44,121 nucleotides of DNA, taken from positions 1 to 44,121 of the forward strand of contig CAJWGN010000012.1 in NCBI GenBank assembly GCA_913031035.1, written 5' to 3'. This stretch comes from an uncultured Gammaproteobacteria bacterium (GTDB lineage Bacteria > Pseudomonadota > Gammaproteobacteria > Pseudomonadales > Pseudohongiellaceae). The notes under the pieces were generated by a model. It searched no databases, was not told the DNA's origin, and saw only the letters and a list, made by a program, of their open reading frames with translations. Numbering within the stretch: position 1 is the stretch's first letter; the number at the start of each line of letters is the position of its first letter. Both the position numbers and the translations under genes were made by a program. This document shows positions 35,200 to 43,055 of the stretch, piece after piece.

Positions 35200-35547
35200 A
35201 TGATTATGGTACAGAGCACATTCCAATTATTGTCTAAAGGTAAATCGACAGTAATCGATCTAATGAAAAATATGGTTCAGCTAAGCCTTGCCGAACCAGG
35301 CTGCATTAGCTACGAGTATTTTGAAGGCATCACTGACACCAATCAGGTTATTCTCTTACAAGAATGGGAGAATGCTGAAAGCCTACAAGACCATTACCAA
35401 ACAGAGCACATGGATGATTTCTTAGCCGAACTTGGACAGTATCTTGAAAGCCCCGTAGTAACACGCAGCTATGTTTCACCTGAAGAACGAGCTGTTGCCG
35501 CTAAAATGAACGAGGATGAAGCAAAGCCCGAGCAAACCATTCACTGA
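35200..35547 (+). CDS. Antibiotic-biosynthesis-monooxygenase (ABM) domain protein, YgiN-like
   Basis: 115 aa, single ferredoxin-like ABM domain. Motifs EPGCISYEYFEGITDTNQV and LLQEWENAESLQDHYQTEHM match the quinol monooxygenase/heme-degrading-like ABM family (E-P-G-C-x-x-Y ... W ... H-x-x-x-x-H). A second ATG (35206) is an equally possible start. Cofactor-independent oxidation of quinols or small aromatics is typical. Its stop overlaps the stop of a decayed ORF on the other strand by 7 bases. Confidence 0.85.
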   Translation: MIMVQSTFQLLSKGKSTVIDLMKNMVQLSLAEPGCISYEYFEGITDTNQVILLQEWENAESLQDHYQTEHMDDFLAELGQYLESPVVTRSYVSPEERAVAAKMNEDEAKPEQTIH

Positions 35548-35810
35548 TTTGCCCGAGCTTCGAATGCCTTAATCTCACCTATAATTTTATCAGCGAGAAT
35601 GTTGAACATTGCAAATACAGGGCGGTATAGCGGTATTTTCCAACCGGAATCAATGTCGATCAACACTCGCGTTTCACAGCTTGTGCGCAACTGACACTTA
35701 GAAAAACCTCATTAAACCTCCATCAAAGGCACGTACTTCTGCCTATTTCCAGCGGCAGCTGTAAGACGAAAGTCATCCAAAACCGAGACGGTTTTTAAAC
35801 ATTGCACCTC
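35541..35810 (-). pseudogene. Decayed gene fragment, family uncertain
   Basis: One minus-strand frame reads VSVLDDFRLTAAAGNRQK, continues to PLMEV, is broken by TAA TGA near 35706-35712, and continues as SCETRVLIDIDSGWKIPLYRP and IIGEIKAFEARANQ to a stop. The composition and absence of other stops over 55 codons look protein-like, but there is no start, no ribosome-binding site and two in-frame stops. It may be a remnant of a small alpha/beta (SRPBCC-like?) protein; I am not sure of the family. Confidence 0.4.
35779..35796. terminator. Hairpin after the AGCS symporter gene
   Basis: AAAACCG-AGA-CGGTTTT is a perfect 7-bp stem with a 3-base loop, 14 bases beyond the symporter stop on the minus strand. 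T residues flank the stem on both strands. The stem is A/T-heavy, so efficiency may be modest. Confidence 0.55.
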
Positions 35811-37252
35811 TAGCCCTGGGCAGTTTTTTCAGCTGTGTCCTTTGTTATGGTTTTTTTTTGAGACTCAAACTCACCAGCATCCAACCTCTTGAAGTAATCT
35901 TTAGCCCTTTCACGAACTTTCGGAGCTAACAGTATGGTGGATATCATGGTGGGTATGGCCATGGTCGCATAGACGCCATCAAAAAGATTAATCACCGCTT
36001 CCATTGATGCCACCGCACCAATTGCAATTAGCATCATATAGCCCAAGGTGTAATATTTTTGCATGGCGGTTCCAAATAAAAATGCCATGCATTTACTGCC
36101 ATAATACCAATAGGTCAGCACGGTGGTAGTGCTCATCGCAAACACCATAATAAGAATTAAATAGGAGCCAAATCCAGGGAACACCTGCTCATAAGCCGCT
36201 GACGTCATCGACACGCCAACCGCATCACCTTCCCACACGCCTGTCACCAAAAGCGCCAAAGCAGTGCACGTACAAACAATCAGAGTATCGATCACCGGCC
36301 CAACCATGGCCACCAAGCCTTCCCTAATAGGCTCATTAGTTTTAGCCGCACCGTGTGCCAAAGACTCAGTGCCAATACCAGCCTCATTAGAGAATACGCC
36401 ACGCTGCACGCCAATAAGAATTACCGCACCTATGACTCCTCCAGAAACTGCATTACCGGTAAAAGCATCAGTAAAAATTAATGCGAACATTCTCGGAATC
36501 GCTGAAGCATTGCTTATAAGCAGATATGCCGTAATGAGGACATAGAAAACAACCATGAAGGGAACAATCTTGCCAGCTACGAGAGAGATGCGCTTGATCT
36601 TTCCGGCGATCACCGAGTAAACCAGCGCCGCCATCAACAGACCCATCACCAGATCAAAACTAAAGTGATCCTCTACCGTAGCAACGCCAAGAGGCACCGC
36701 GATAACATCCCGGAGAATTTGTACTAGCTGGTTAATCTGAAAGACTGGGGAGGTTCCCAGCAATCCTGCAAAGGCGAACATAATCGCAAGCGGCATCCAC
36801 TTCCTGCCTAGACCTTCCTGAATCACATACATCGGGCCGCCTTGAAGATTGCCCTTGTCATCATGGCCACGGTACATAATAGCCAATGAGGCTGTATAGA
36901 ATTTAGTTGAGGTGCCAACTATAGCGGTAATCCACATCCAGAATATTGCACCTGGCCCGCCAATCGTTATGGCAACTGCAACCCCGGTGATGTTACCAAG
37001 ACCAATGGTGCCAGATAGCGCGGTCGCTAATGCGCCCCAGTGAGAAATATCACCTGCTGCGGCATTAGCCGCCTCATGGTACTTGCCTCGCAATAAATCT
37101 AAGCTGTGCCCAATATAACGATACTGCAGCAGTCGCGAGTGAATCATAAAAAACAAACCGCCACCCACTAAAAGTACAACAAGAGGTGGTCCCCACATAA
37201 AGCCAGCAAACTTTGCTAAGGCGTTTTCGATTTGTTCCACAAAACCCTCCAC
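35810..37252 (-). CDS. Sodium:alanine/glycine symporter, AGCS family
   Basis: 480 aa, about 10-11 hydrophobic segments. The AGCS signature ATALSGTIGLGNITGVAVA (near residues 75-93) is intact, as are FWMWITAIVGTSTKFYTASLA, GGPMYVIQEGLGRKW and RGVFSNEAGIGTESLAHGAA (the conserved F-S-N-E-A-G motif). It takes up alanine or glycine with Na+ across the inner membrane. It sits alone between the CoA-catabolic block and the exported paralog B; the upstream intergenic gap is 117 bases. Confidence 0.93.
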   Translation of the reverse strand: MEGFVEQIENALAKFAGFMWGPPLVVLLVGGGLFFMIHSRLLQYRYIGHSLDLLRGKYHEAANAAAGDISHWGALATALSGTIGLGNITGVAVAITIGGPGAIFWMWITAIVGTSTKFYTASLAIMYRGHDDKGNLQGGPMYVIQEGLGRKWMPLAIMFAFAGLLGTSPVFQINQLVQILRDVIAVPLGVATVEDHFSFDLVMGLLMAALVYSVIAGKIKRISLVAGKIVPFMVVFYVLITAYLLISNASAIPRMFALIFTDAFTGNAVSGGVIGAVILIGVQRGVFSNEAGIGTESLAHGAAKTNEPIREGLVAMVGPVIDTLIVCTCTALALLVTGVWEGDAVGVSMTSAAYEQVFPGFGSYLILIMVFAMSTTTVLTYWYYGSKCMAFLFGTAMQKYYTLGYMMLIAIGAVASMEAVINLFDGVYATMAIPTMISTILLAPKVRERAKDYFKRLDAGEFESQKKTITKDTAEKTAQG

Positions 37253-37369
37253 GGTCCAACTTAATTGCTGATAGATGAAATTTAGCGGCTAGAAGTATTT
37301 TTTAAAATAACGCGGTAAAAACAGTCTAGATAAAGCTAACCTCAAGCCGGCTTAAAATACTGCTGCAGC

Positions 37370-38392
37370 TTAACGTTCGGCCGCTGCTTTGGCATCGGCT
37401 TCGCCCCGGCGCTCCCCGGCCAATATAGCAGGCATTGCATAGTTGCCTTCATGGCAAGCGTATTCATACAATCCATCCGCGGTATACATTGGCAGCTCTC
37501 CGGTCCATGACTGGGTATATAGGTCAGAATCTTCAACCGTAAATTCATAGTGGATTTTATCGTCTGCAACACGAGTAAAACGCTCAATTAGCTTCATGTT
37601 TTCAGAGGTCAGGCGCTCTTTGGCCACCTGCCATTGATGGAAATCTCTAGTTTCAACAACTAGGCTATCGCCTTCGTAATAGCCTATTGAGTCTCCCATC
37701 CATTGCTCAAAAGGCAAATCTCTAAACTCATCGCCAACTCGAACAACACGAGTATTGTGAACCATTTCTGCCAAGATCATTACATGAGTTGGCGACTGTA
37801 CAATTTGCATATTATTGTTGTAGAGGCTGCTCAAAAAAGGTGCCGTAGAGGCAAAGCTCATCAAGCATCGATCTGCTAAGGTACGCCCTTCTGGCCCGTC
37901 GCTTTCAGCTCGGCCCATAGGCAGCGAATAACGCTGCAAACCACGCACAGCTTCACCCGCTTCAGTCCACGGAATTTGTCCATCAACAGGATCTACAATA
38001 ATTGATGTCCGAAACCTTCCATTCATGCTGGCGAGGGCATCCCCTGGGGTGATCCAAAACCCGTTGTATCCGCCGACATTTTCCGGTCCCGGCGCTTCCG
38101 CACCAGTGGCCTCTAAAAAAGCAATAAAGTCGGGGGTCGAAACCATTTTTTCTAGCATGGTGGCTTCGTCAACTTCCAATTCTCCGGCATAGGCATCTGG
38201 CCGCTCGAGAGAGGTTCGCGTCTGATAGTTCCAAATCCCTTGCACATCGGGGACACCAAAAGACGTCTTCGGTGGCAAATAATCAGCATCCGTTGCTAGC
38301 GTCAGACTCGGGGTTAATATTGTGGCTAAAATACCAGCAACAGAGCTGCTATATACCAACCATTGCTTGAGCTTTTTCATCCCTACCTCCAC
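37370..38392 (-). CDS. Exported protein of unknown function, paralog B
   Basis: 340 aa. Signal peptide (WLVYSSSVAGILATILTPSLTLAT). Colinear with the 339-aa protein at 25531-26550: PDVQGIWNYQTRTSLERP, ENVGGYNGFWITPGDALAS, FRTSIIVDPVDGQIP, EGRTLADRCLMSF, IVQSPTHVMILAEMVHNTR, WMGDSIGYYEGDSLVVETRDF, YTQSWTGELPM, YEYACHEGNYAMPAILAGERR. Clearly the same family, so the window holds an ancient duplication of an uncharacterised exported protein. A short M at 38383 is a possible alternative start. Confidence 0.82.
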   Translation of the reverse strand: MEVGMKKLKQWLVYSSSVAGILATILTPSLTLATDADYLPPKTSFGVPDVQGIWNYQTRTSLERPDAYAGELEVDEATMLEKMVSTPDFIAFLEATGAEAPGPENVGGYNGFWITPGDALASMNGRFRTSIIVDPVDGQIPWTEAGEAVRGLQRYSLPMGRAESDGPEGRTLADRCLMSFASTAPFLSSLYNNNMQIVQSPTHVMILAEMVHNTRVVRVGDEFRDLPFEQWMGDSIGYYEGDSLVVETRDFHQWQVAKERLTSENMKLIERFTRVADDKIHYEFTVEDSDLYTQSWTGELPMYTADGLYEYACHEGNYAMPAILAGERRGEADAKAAAER

Positions 38393-38565
38393 TTGTTTTT
38401 TATTGAAAAATTAGCATTGGCTCAAGCTAGAAAAATCTGGCCTGGGCAGTCTTATTCTTGCTTAAAAAAAGCTTTTAAGTCTGTTTTCGAGCTTATTCAG
38501 CAACGTACCATACCTGAAATAGCCGAGGTTTGAAGTGCACAACCTCCGAGCTTTCTTACTCAAAC

Positions 38566-40941
38566 TCACCTAATATTGTCAGCAAAGCGGTAGCTTATCG
38601 GCTCCATTTTAGCCAGATGCCTAACAAAATAGTCCCAGCGCTTTTTCATAAAATAACGCCGATTACCAAAACCATGACCGGCGTTTGGCAGCACTAATAA
38701 ATCGAAATCTTTTTCTGCATCAATCAACGCATCAACCACCAGCAGGGTGTTTGAGGGATGAACGTTCGTGTCCATCATCCCATGGGCAAGTAAGAGCTTC
38801 CCCTCTAAATTCTCAGCAAGAAGTTGATTCGCTTGGTTGTCATAGTTGGTTCGCAGCACCTGTGAATCGGCCTCATCAGAGCTGGGCTGTGCCTCTAAAG
38901 AGGTTTCTAATAGGCCCTGCCATTTTTCACCCCAATCATCTTCGTAGTTCCGGTTGTCGTGGTTACCAGCACCTGACACCGCCACCTTAAAAAAATCTGG
39001 GTATCTGAGTATGCCAGCAGTTGACGCGTAACCACCACCTGAATGCCCCCAAATGCCGACGTGGTCGATATCCATATACGGCCTGTCCGCTGCTAATTCG
39101 CGGAGTGCGGCAATTTGATCTGGAAGGCCGTTATCCCCCATATTCCCGTAGTAAGCATCATGAAAGTCCTTAGAGCGACCCGGTGTACCCATGGCATCGA
39201 CTTCCACTACAATAAAACCTAACTCTGCTATTGCTTGCTTGTCCCCTCTGGCGGTCACGAATGAGCGCGTACCAACACTTCCAGACTGAGGGCCGGGATA
39301 AAGATAATTGAGAATGGGATAACTATGGCTAGGGTCGAAATTGCTCGGCTTGTATAACAATCCGTAGATGTCGGTGAGCTGGTCTCTAGCTTTCACCACA
39401 ATTTGCTCAGCAGGCACCCAACCAGAATCTACCAAGGGGCTCATATCTGGCCTCTCTAGTTCCATAACCACCGCTCCGTTCGCTTTTTTTATAACGCTAG
39501 CGCCAGCATCAATGGGCGTAGAATAACTGTCCACGAAATAACGCTTTGACTCAGACCAGTCGATACGGTGATTAGCAGGTTCGAGTGTCAAATTAACCAA
39601 ACCACCGCCGTCCAAATCAATGCGGTACAAGTATTGATAGTAGGGATCGCCGGTTTCTAAATTTGATCCGGTGAAATAAACCTGGCGACTATCCTGATCC
39701 AGATTCACGACATCAAGAACACGCCAATTACCTTTCGTTAACTGTAGTTTAAGATCGCCGTTGCTCAGGTCATGCAAATACAAATGTCCCCAGTTTTCTT
39801 TTTCTGAAAACCAGATAAAAGAATTCTCACTGGGCAGAACTCGCCAATTCGCATCACTAAAACCTGATTCGAAGTAAGTTGCCACCCCCTCCAAAAACAC
39901 GTCCCTCACCTCACCTGTGTCTATATCTGCCATTCTCAGTTGAGCAACTTTGTGGTCCCGTGACGATGAGACGAATGCCAGGTCTTGGCTGTCTTCGCTC
40001 CACTGCACATCAAGGAATAATCCACCTCGGCCTGCCACATGATCGCTGGTCGTTGACCTATGAGGGTCCGGTGGCAGCTTTAGTTTTACTAGTTTTGGCT
40101 CAGGACCTAGGTGAATCACGACGCGCTCAATCATAAAAATACTGTCATCACCAGGTAATGGATATTTCCATACATCTACGTCGACGTGACCAACTTTGGT
40201 ATTGTAAACAGCCATCTCTCGAACATTGCGAGCGTCATGACGAAAAGTAGCTATTTTAGTGGAATCAGGTGACCAGCGTAGAACTGGACCTTTGTCTCTT
40301 AACCAACCAGCATTATTGGTTCCGTAACCATAGTCCGGAGCTCCATCAAAAGTAAGCTGACTAATAGAATTACTTACCGTGTCGCGGACCATGAGGTTAT
40401 GGGCATCAATAAAAACTGCTTTGCTTCCATCCGGCGACAAATATTCATTTGCGGCGGCGTCTGCTAACTTAACCAATTTGTAACCATCAAGATCGAGGAG
40501 GAAATTAGACCCCGAAAAACTAAATTCAAGGGACTGCTGCTCGGCTCTCAAGGTGATCGCAGAAAGTGAAAGATTAGCTTGGTCCCACTGCGCGCCGGAA
40601 AAGTAAGGCTCTAATAATGGCGCAAGCCTACTGTTATCAATAAGAGCACTCTTGGATCCTTCAGCAGGATTAGCAAGAATGTATTCTGATCCGCGCAAAG
40701 TTGCACGACGGTAGATGAGGGTATCGTCTTGCTGCCAAAACTGAGCGATAACCCGACCCGTTAGCAACTTATCCGTATTAGGCCTAAGAAAACTTTCAGC
40801 ACGCTCATAATCCGCGCTCGTCAGGGTAAACTGAGGGCTTATCATTAGAGGGGCGGTCTCACTGCTCGGTGGTTGCTGTGAACAAGCTGCCATAACGCTG
40901 CAGCTCAAGAGTAAATAACCAACTCGTATTAGGTAACCCAT
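38566..40941 (-). CDS. S9 family peptidase (dipeptidyl peptidase IV-like) lipoprotein
   Basis: 791 aa from ATG 40941, which has AGAGG five bases upstream; a GTG at 40968 would add nine residues without a ribosome-binding site. Signal peptide MGYLIRVGYLLLSCSVMAAC, a lipobox with Cys20, so probably an outer-membrane or periplasmic lipoprotein. N-terminal beta-propeller (DPPIV_N: SPDGSKAVFID, RWSPDSTKIATFRHD) then the alpha/beta hydrolase: GHSGGGYAS (Ser), DTNVHPSN (Asp), NAGHGFG (His). GPQSGSVG and YPGPQ are typical of the DPP-IV-like S9B/C group. It likely trims peptides with Pro/Ala at position 2. Confidence 0.9.
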   Translation of the reverse strand: MGYLIRVGYLLLSCSVMAACSQQPPSSETAPLMISPQFTLTSADYERAESFLRPNTDKLLTGRVIAQFWQQDDTLIYRRATLRGSEYILANPAEGSKSALIDNSRLAPLLEPYFSGAQWDQANLSLSAITLRAEQQSLEFSFSGSNFLLDLDGYKLVKLADAAANEYLSPDGSKAVFIDAHNLMVRDTVSNSISQLTFDGAPDYGYGTNNAGWLRDKGPVLRWSPDSTKIATFRHDARNVREMAVYNTKVGHVDVDVWKYPLPGDDSIFMIERVVIHLGPEPKLVKLKLPPDPHRSTTSDHVAGRGGLFLDVQWSEDSQDLAFVSSSRDHKVAQLRMADIDTGEVRDVFLEGVATYFESGFSDANWRVLPSENSFIWFSEKENWGHLYLHDLSNGDLKLQLTKGNWRVLDVVNLDQDSRQVYFTGSNLETGDPYYQYLYRIDLDGGGLVNLTLEPANHRIDWSESKRYFVDSYSTPIDAGASVIKKANGAVVMELERPDMSPLVDSGWVPAEQIVVKARDQLTDIYGLLYKPSNFDPSHSYPILNYLYPGPQSGSVGTRSFVTARGDKQAIAELGFIVVEVDAMGTPGRSKDFHDAYYGNMGDNGLPDQIAALRELAADRPYMDIDHVGIWGHSGGGYASTAGILRYPDFFKVAVSGAGNHDNRNYEDDWGEKWQGLLETSLEAQPSSDEADSQVLRTNYDNQANQLLAENLEGKLLLAHGMMDTNVHPSNTLLVVDALIDAEKDFDLLVLPNAGHGFGNRRYFMKKRWDYFVRHLAKMEPISYRFADNIR

Positions 40942-40988
40942 TGTTGCCTCTCTTAAAGTTGAAAACACCAGTAGTGCGAAACAACAAA

Positions 40989-42041
40989 CTACAGAAGTGC
41001 ATCAAGTATTAAATTGGTCGACTCGACAATCCGCTCATCGCGACTGCGTAAATCCGGCGAAAATTCTTCACCGGTTAAATGCTGTAAACCTTGAATATAT
41101 CGAACTGCTATTTCGTTAGCTTGGTCTTCGGTAAACTGCTGATTCACCTCAGTGACCATGCCCCTGGCAAACTCTTTCGAAAAAGACACCGGCTTGCCAT
41201 CACGAAGCTCCAGCGAGCCTTTCTCATTCATTCGCCAAAACCGCGATGAATCCATTGTATAAAGTTCATCAGCTGCAACAATTTTGCCATCCTGATTAAT
41301 CCCGTGCTCAGTTTTAGTATCAACAAGCACCATCCCTTTCGATACCAGATATTGAGAGACTATGCCGAAAGCCATAAGGGATGAATTGCGGATTTTCGTA
41401 TATTGATCAAAGCTGCAGACACCCGCTTCCACGAGGGATCTAGCGTCTGTCGTATGATCTACTTCAGCCTTAGTGCTTGGGGTATCCATTACGTAAGGAA
41501 GCCTTCCATTCACACTCAACTCGTTGACCGAAATCTGATGACCTGCAAAGTTCAGAGTTATCTGGCCTGACTTCTTGGCGGCCTGCCAGTGTTGAAACAG
41601 TGAAGTGGAGGTGGAACTCTCTGCGTTGTACAGGCGCAGCACGTTTTCTAAGGCTATTAACGTTAAATTCTCGGCAGGAATTACTGTTGAGGTAGGGCGC
41701 AATCCGGCAACCTTAAATTGAGAAGAGCCTAGCACCTCTTCAAGCAGCGTCAGCATCAAGTCGTGATTGATTGCCAAGACCTGATCTTTAAACGGGATTG
41801 CCCCACGATTTACATCATGGGTTGAAATACGGTTATTCCTGAACATAAGCCGCAACGGGCGGCCACTCTTGCTCACCAGCGCTTCGCCGTAAACGGAATC
41901 GGACACCTTGCCCTTTGCCACAGCGCTGTTCTTCAAGCGCGGCAGCTCTCCATCGCTGATCAACTCCGCAATAGAACGCCCTGCACTCACAGAGCGGCCA
42001 TGGCTGTTCACTAATTCATGTATTTGCTGATCACTGAGCAT
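40989..42041 (-). CDS. purC: Phosphoribosylaminoimidazole-succinocarboxamide synthase, long form
   Basis: 350 aa, longer than the 237-aa E. coli PurC and like the eukaryotic ADE1-type and some marine gammaproteobacterial enzymes. Motifs: NSAVAKGKVSDSVYG, RISTHDVNRGAIPFKDQVLA, RPTSTVIPAENL, VLVDTKTEHGINQDGKI and VAADELYTMDSSRFW, followed by the GKPVSFSKEFAR region. It ligates aspartate to CAIR in purine biosynthesis. It is followed downstream by the S9 peptidase gene (47 bases). Confidence 0.9.
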   Translation of the reverse strand: MLSDQQIHELVNSHGRSVSAGRSIAELISDGELPRLKNSAVAKGKVSDSVYGEALVSKSGRPLRLMFRNNRISTHDVNRGAIPFKDQVLAINHDLMLTLLEEVLGSSQFKVAGLRPTSTVIPAENLTLIALENVLRLYNAESSTSTSLFQHWQAAKKSGQITLNFAGHQISVNELSVNGRLPYVMDTPSTKAEVDHTTDARSLVEAGVCSFDQYTKIRNSSLMAFGIVSQYLVSKGMVLVDTKTEHGINQDGKIVAADELYTMDSSRFWRMNEKGSLELRDGKPVSFSKEFARGMVTEVNQQFTEDQANEIAVRYIQGLQHLTGEEFSPDLRSRDERIVESTNLILDALL

Positions 42042-42259
42042 CGATACGGTCTCGCACTAAAACTAGAGAACGAAGAATAGAGGAAACCGCCATTGACTAC
42101 AATTTGCGCGATGAATCATAAGGCCGTAACAGGCTTCAGTAACAGAGTTACACAGCCTAAGAGGTCATAAACTCCTACGTATTAAAGCCATACATTAGGC
42201 TCGTTATTCCCGCCTAGGGTTTAGAGAAGTAAGCTTATGATTATCAGGGGCTTGGACGG

Positions 42260-42292
42260 GCAAGAATAGGGCAAGATTACAGCAAGATTAAA
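42260..42292 (+). repeat. Three tandem 11-bp repeats (GCAAGATTANN)
   Basis: GCAAGAATAGG, GCAAGATTACA and GCAAGATTAAA follow each other without gaps; spacing is one helical turn. This is the pattern of repeated protein-binding sites (iteron-like), but it is short and could be chance. Confidence 0.6.
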
Positions 42293-42324
42293 ATCCATAT
42301 TAAACAGTTTTTGAGGTGTAACAG

Positions 42325-42608
42325 GTGTCTAGAATTAAGACAGGCGGTCGCGTAGCAGGTACGCCAAATAGGGTCACAATCGAGATTAGGTCTGCATTGT
42401 CTATTGCCCTCTCAGGGGAGTTAGAGCGTCTACCAGAGACATTGGCAGAATTAGAGCACAGGCTAGGGTCGATGCTGTAATCAAGTTGTGTAAGTACCTA
42501 GCGCCTCCTATGGCCGCTATCGCTTCCAAGTCAGCAGATGAACACGATTACCAGCCTGACAGTTACACGAAGAGCTTAAAACCAGCGTTTGATTTGGGTC
42601 TACTGTAG
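42325..42608 (+). pseudogene. Frameshifted small phage-type protein (K-T-G-G-R-x-x-G-T-P-N family)
   Basis: A GTG with GAGG eight bases upstream opens a 51-codon frame: RIKTGGRVAGTPNRVTIEIR, then LSGELERLPETLAELEHR, ending at TAA 42478-42480. The R-x-K-T-G-G-R-x-x-G-T-P-N-K start is that of small phage/prophage proteins with a helical C-terminus. One frame over, starting within the same codons, RVDAVIKLCKYLAPPMAAIAS (last residue dropped) continues to TAG 42606-42608 and reads as the natural continuation. So a frameshift near 42465 split the gene. Confidence 0.6.
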
Positions 42609-42664
42609 GTACAAGTAGGTACACCTGTCACATAGACTATTCCGGACGAGCAACAAGACATTCT

Positions 42665-42693
42665 TATAATCAACCTAGAATATTCTAGGTTGA
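42665..42693. promoter_or_regulatory. TATAAT box abutting a perfect 24-bp palindrome
   Basis: A consensus TATAAT (42665-42670) shares its last base with a perfect palindrome at 42670-42693, half-site TCAACCTAGAAT followed by its reverse complement. This is the layout of a repressor operator covering a transcription start. The -35 region is poor (TCCGGA/CCGGAC near 42641-42647). No T-tract follows, so a terminator is unlikely. Confidence 0.55.
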
Positions 42694-42822
42694 ACCAGCA
42701 ACAACAGGACAGACTATGAAACTGTTCAAAGTGAGAAACGTCGCACATTTATCCACCGTAGATGATGTTTAGATATAATTATGTTCTGCGAAAATAAATT
42801 AGAAGCTCTGAAGGAAGTAGAA

Positions 42823-43043
42823 ATGAAAAAATTAATAGTCGCCACTTTGCGTAATCGCCGTTGTTTGAGTGCCTTACTATGAAAGTGCTCATCTCAGAGA
42901 CAATTCCCAAGATTATGGTTAAAAACCCACTCTATGCAAAGGCGTACGGAGCTATAAAGTAGATGGCTAATCAGCAAGAATCAAAGAGTAACGACGATTT
43001 AAGCAAGGCAGATACCGTGGCGTTTGGAAATTACCTGCTTTAG
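42823..43043 (+). other. Three abutting mini-ORFs (19, 27 and 26 codons), possible decayed leader gene
   Basis: ORF1 (42823-42882) has a strong GAAGGAAG upstream and starts MKKLIVATLRNRRC; one frame over, the same DNA continues MKKLIVAT into LCVIAVV, as in a signal peptide. ORF2 (42879-42962) overlaps the ORF1 stop as ATGA and starts MKVLISETIPKIM. ORF3 (42963-43043) starts at the base after the ORF2 stop, MANQQESKSNDDL, ending 12 bases before the LRR gene. They may be real coupled peptides or pieces of one broken gene; I cannot decide from sequence. Confidence 0.4.
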
Positions 43044-43055
43044 GGACTATATATC

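Larger units (their letters stand above)
42042..43055. other. 1-kb region with a decayed phage-type gene, repeats and mini-ORFs; no full gene
   Basis: It contains three 11-bp repeats (42260-42292), a frameshifted small phage-type gene (42325-42608), a TATAAT box next to a 24-bp palindrome (42665-42693) and three abutting short ORFs (42823-43043). No integrase, transposase or tRNA gene is seen. The stretch 42042-42259 contains nothing I recognise. Confidence 0.6.

Noticed and set aside
42563-42748. 61-codon minus-strand ORF over the palindrome
   Set aside because: Cysteine/serine-rich random-looking translation with no motif; the palindrome explains the region better.
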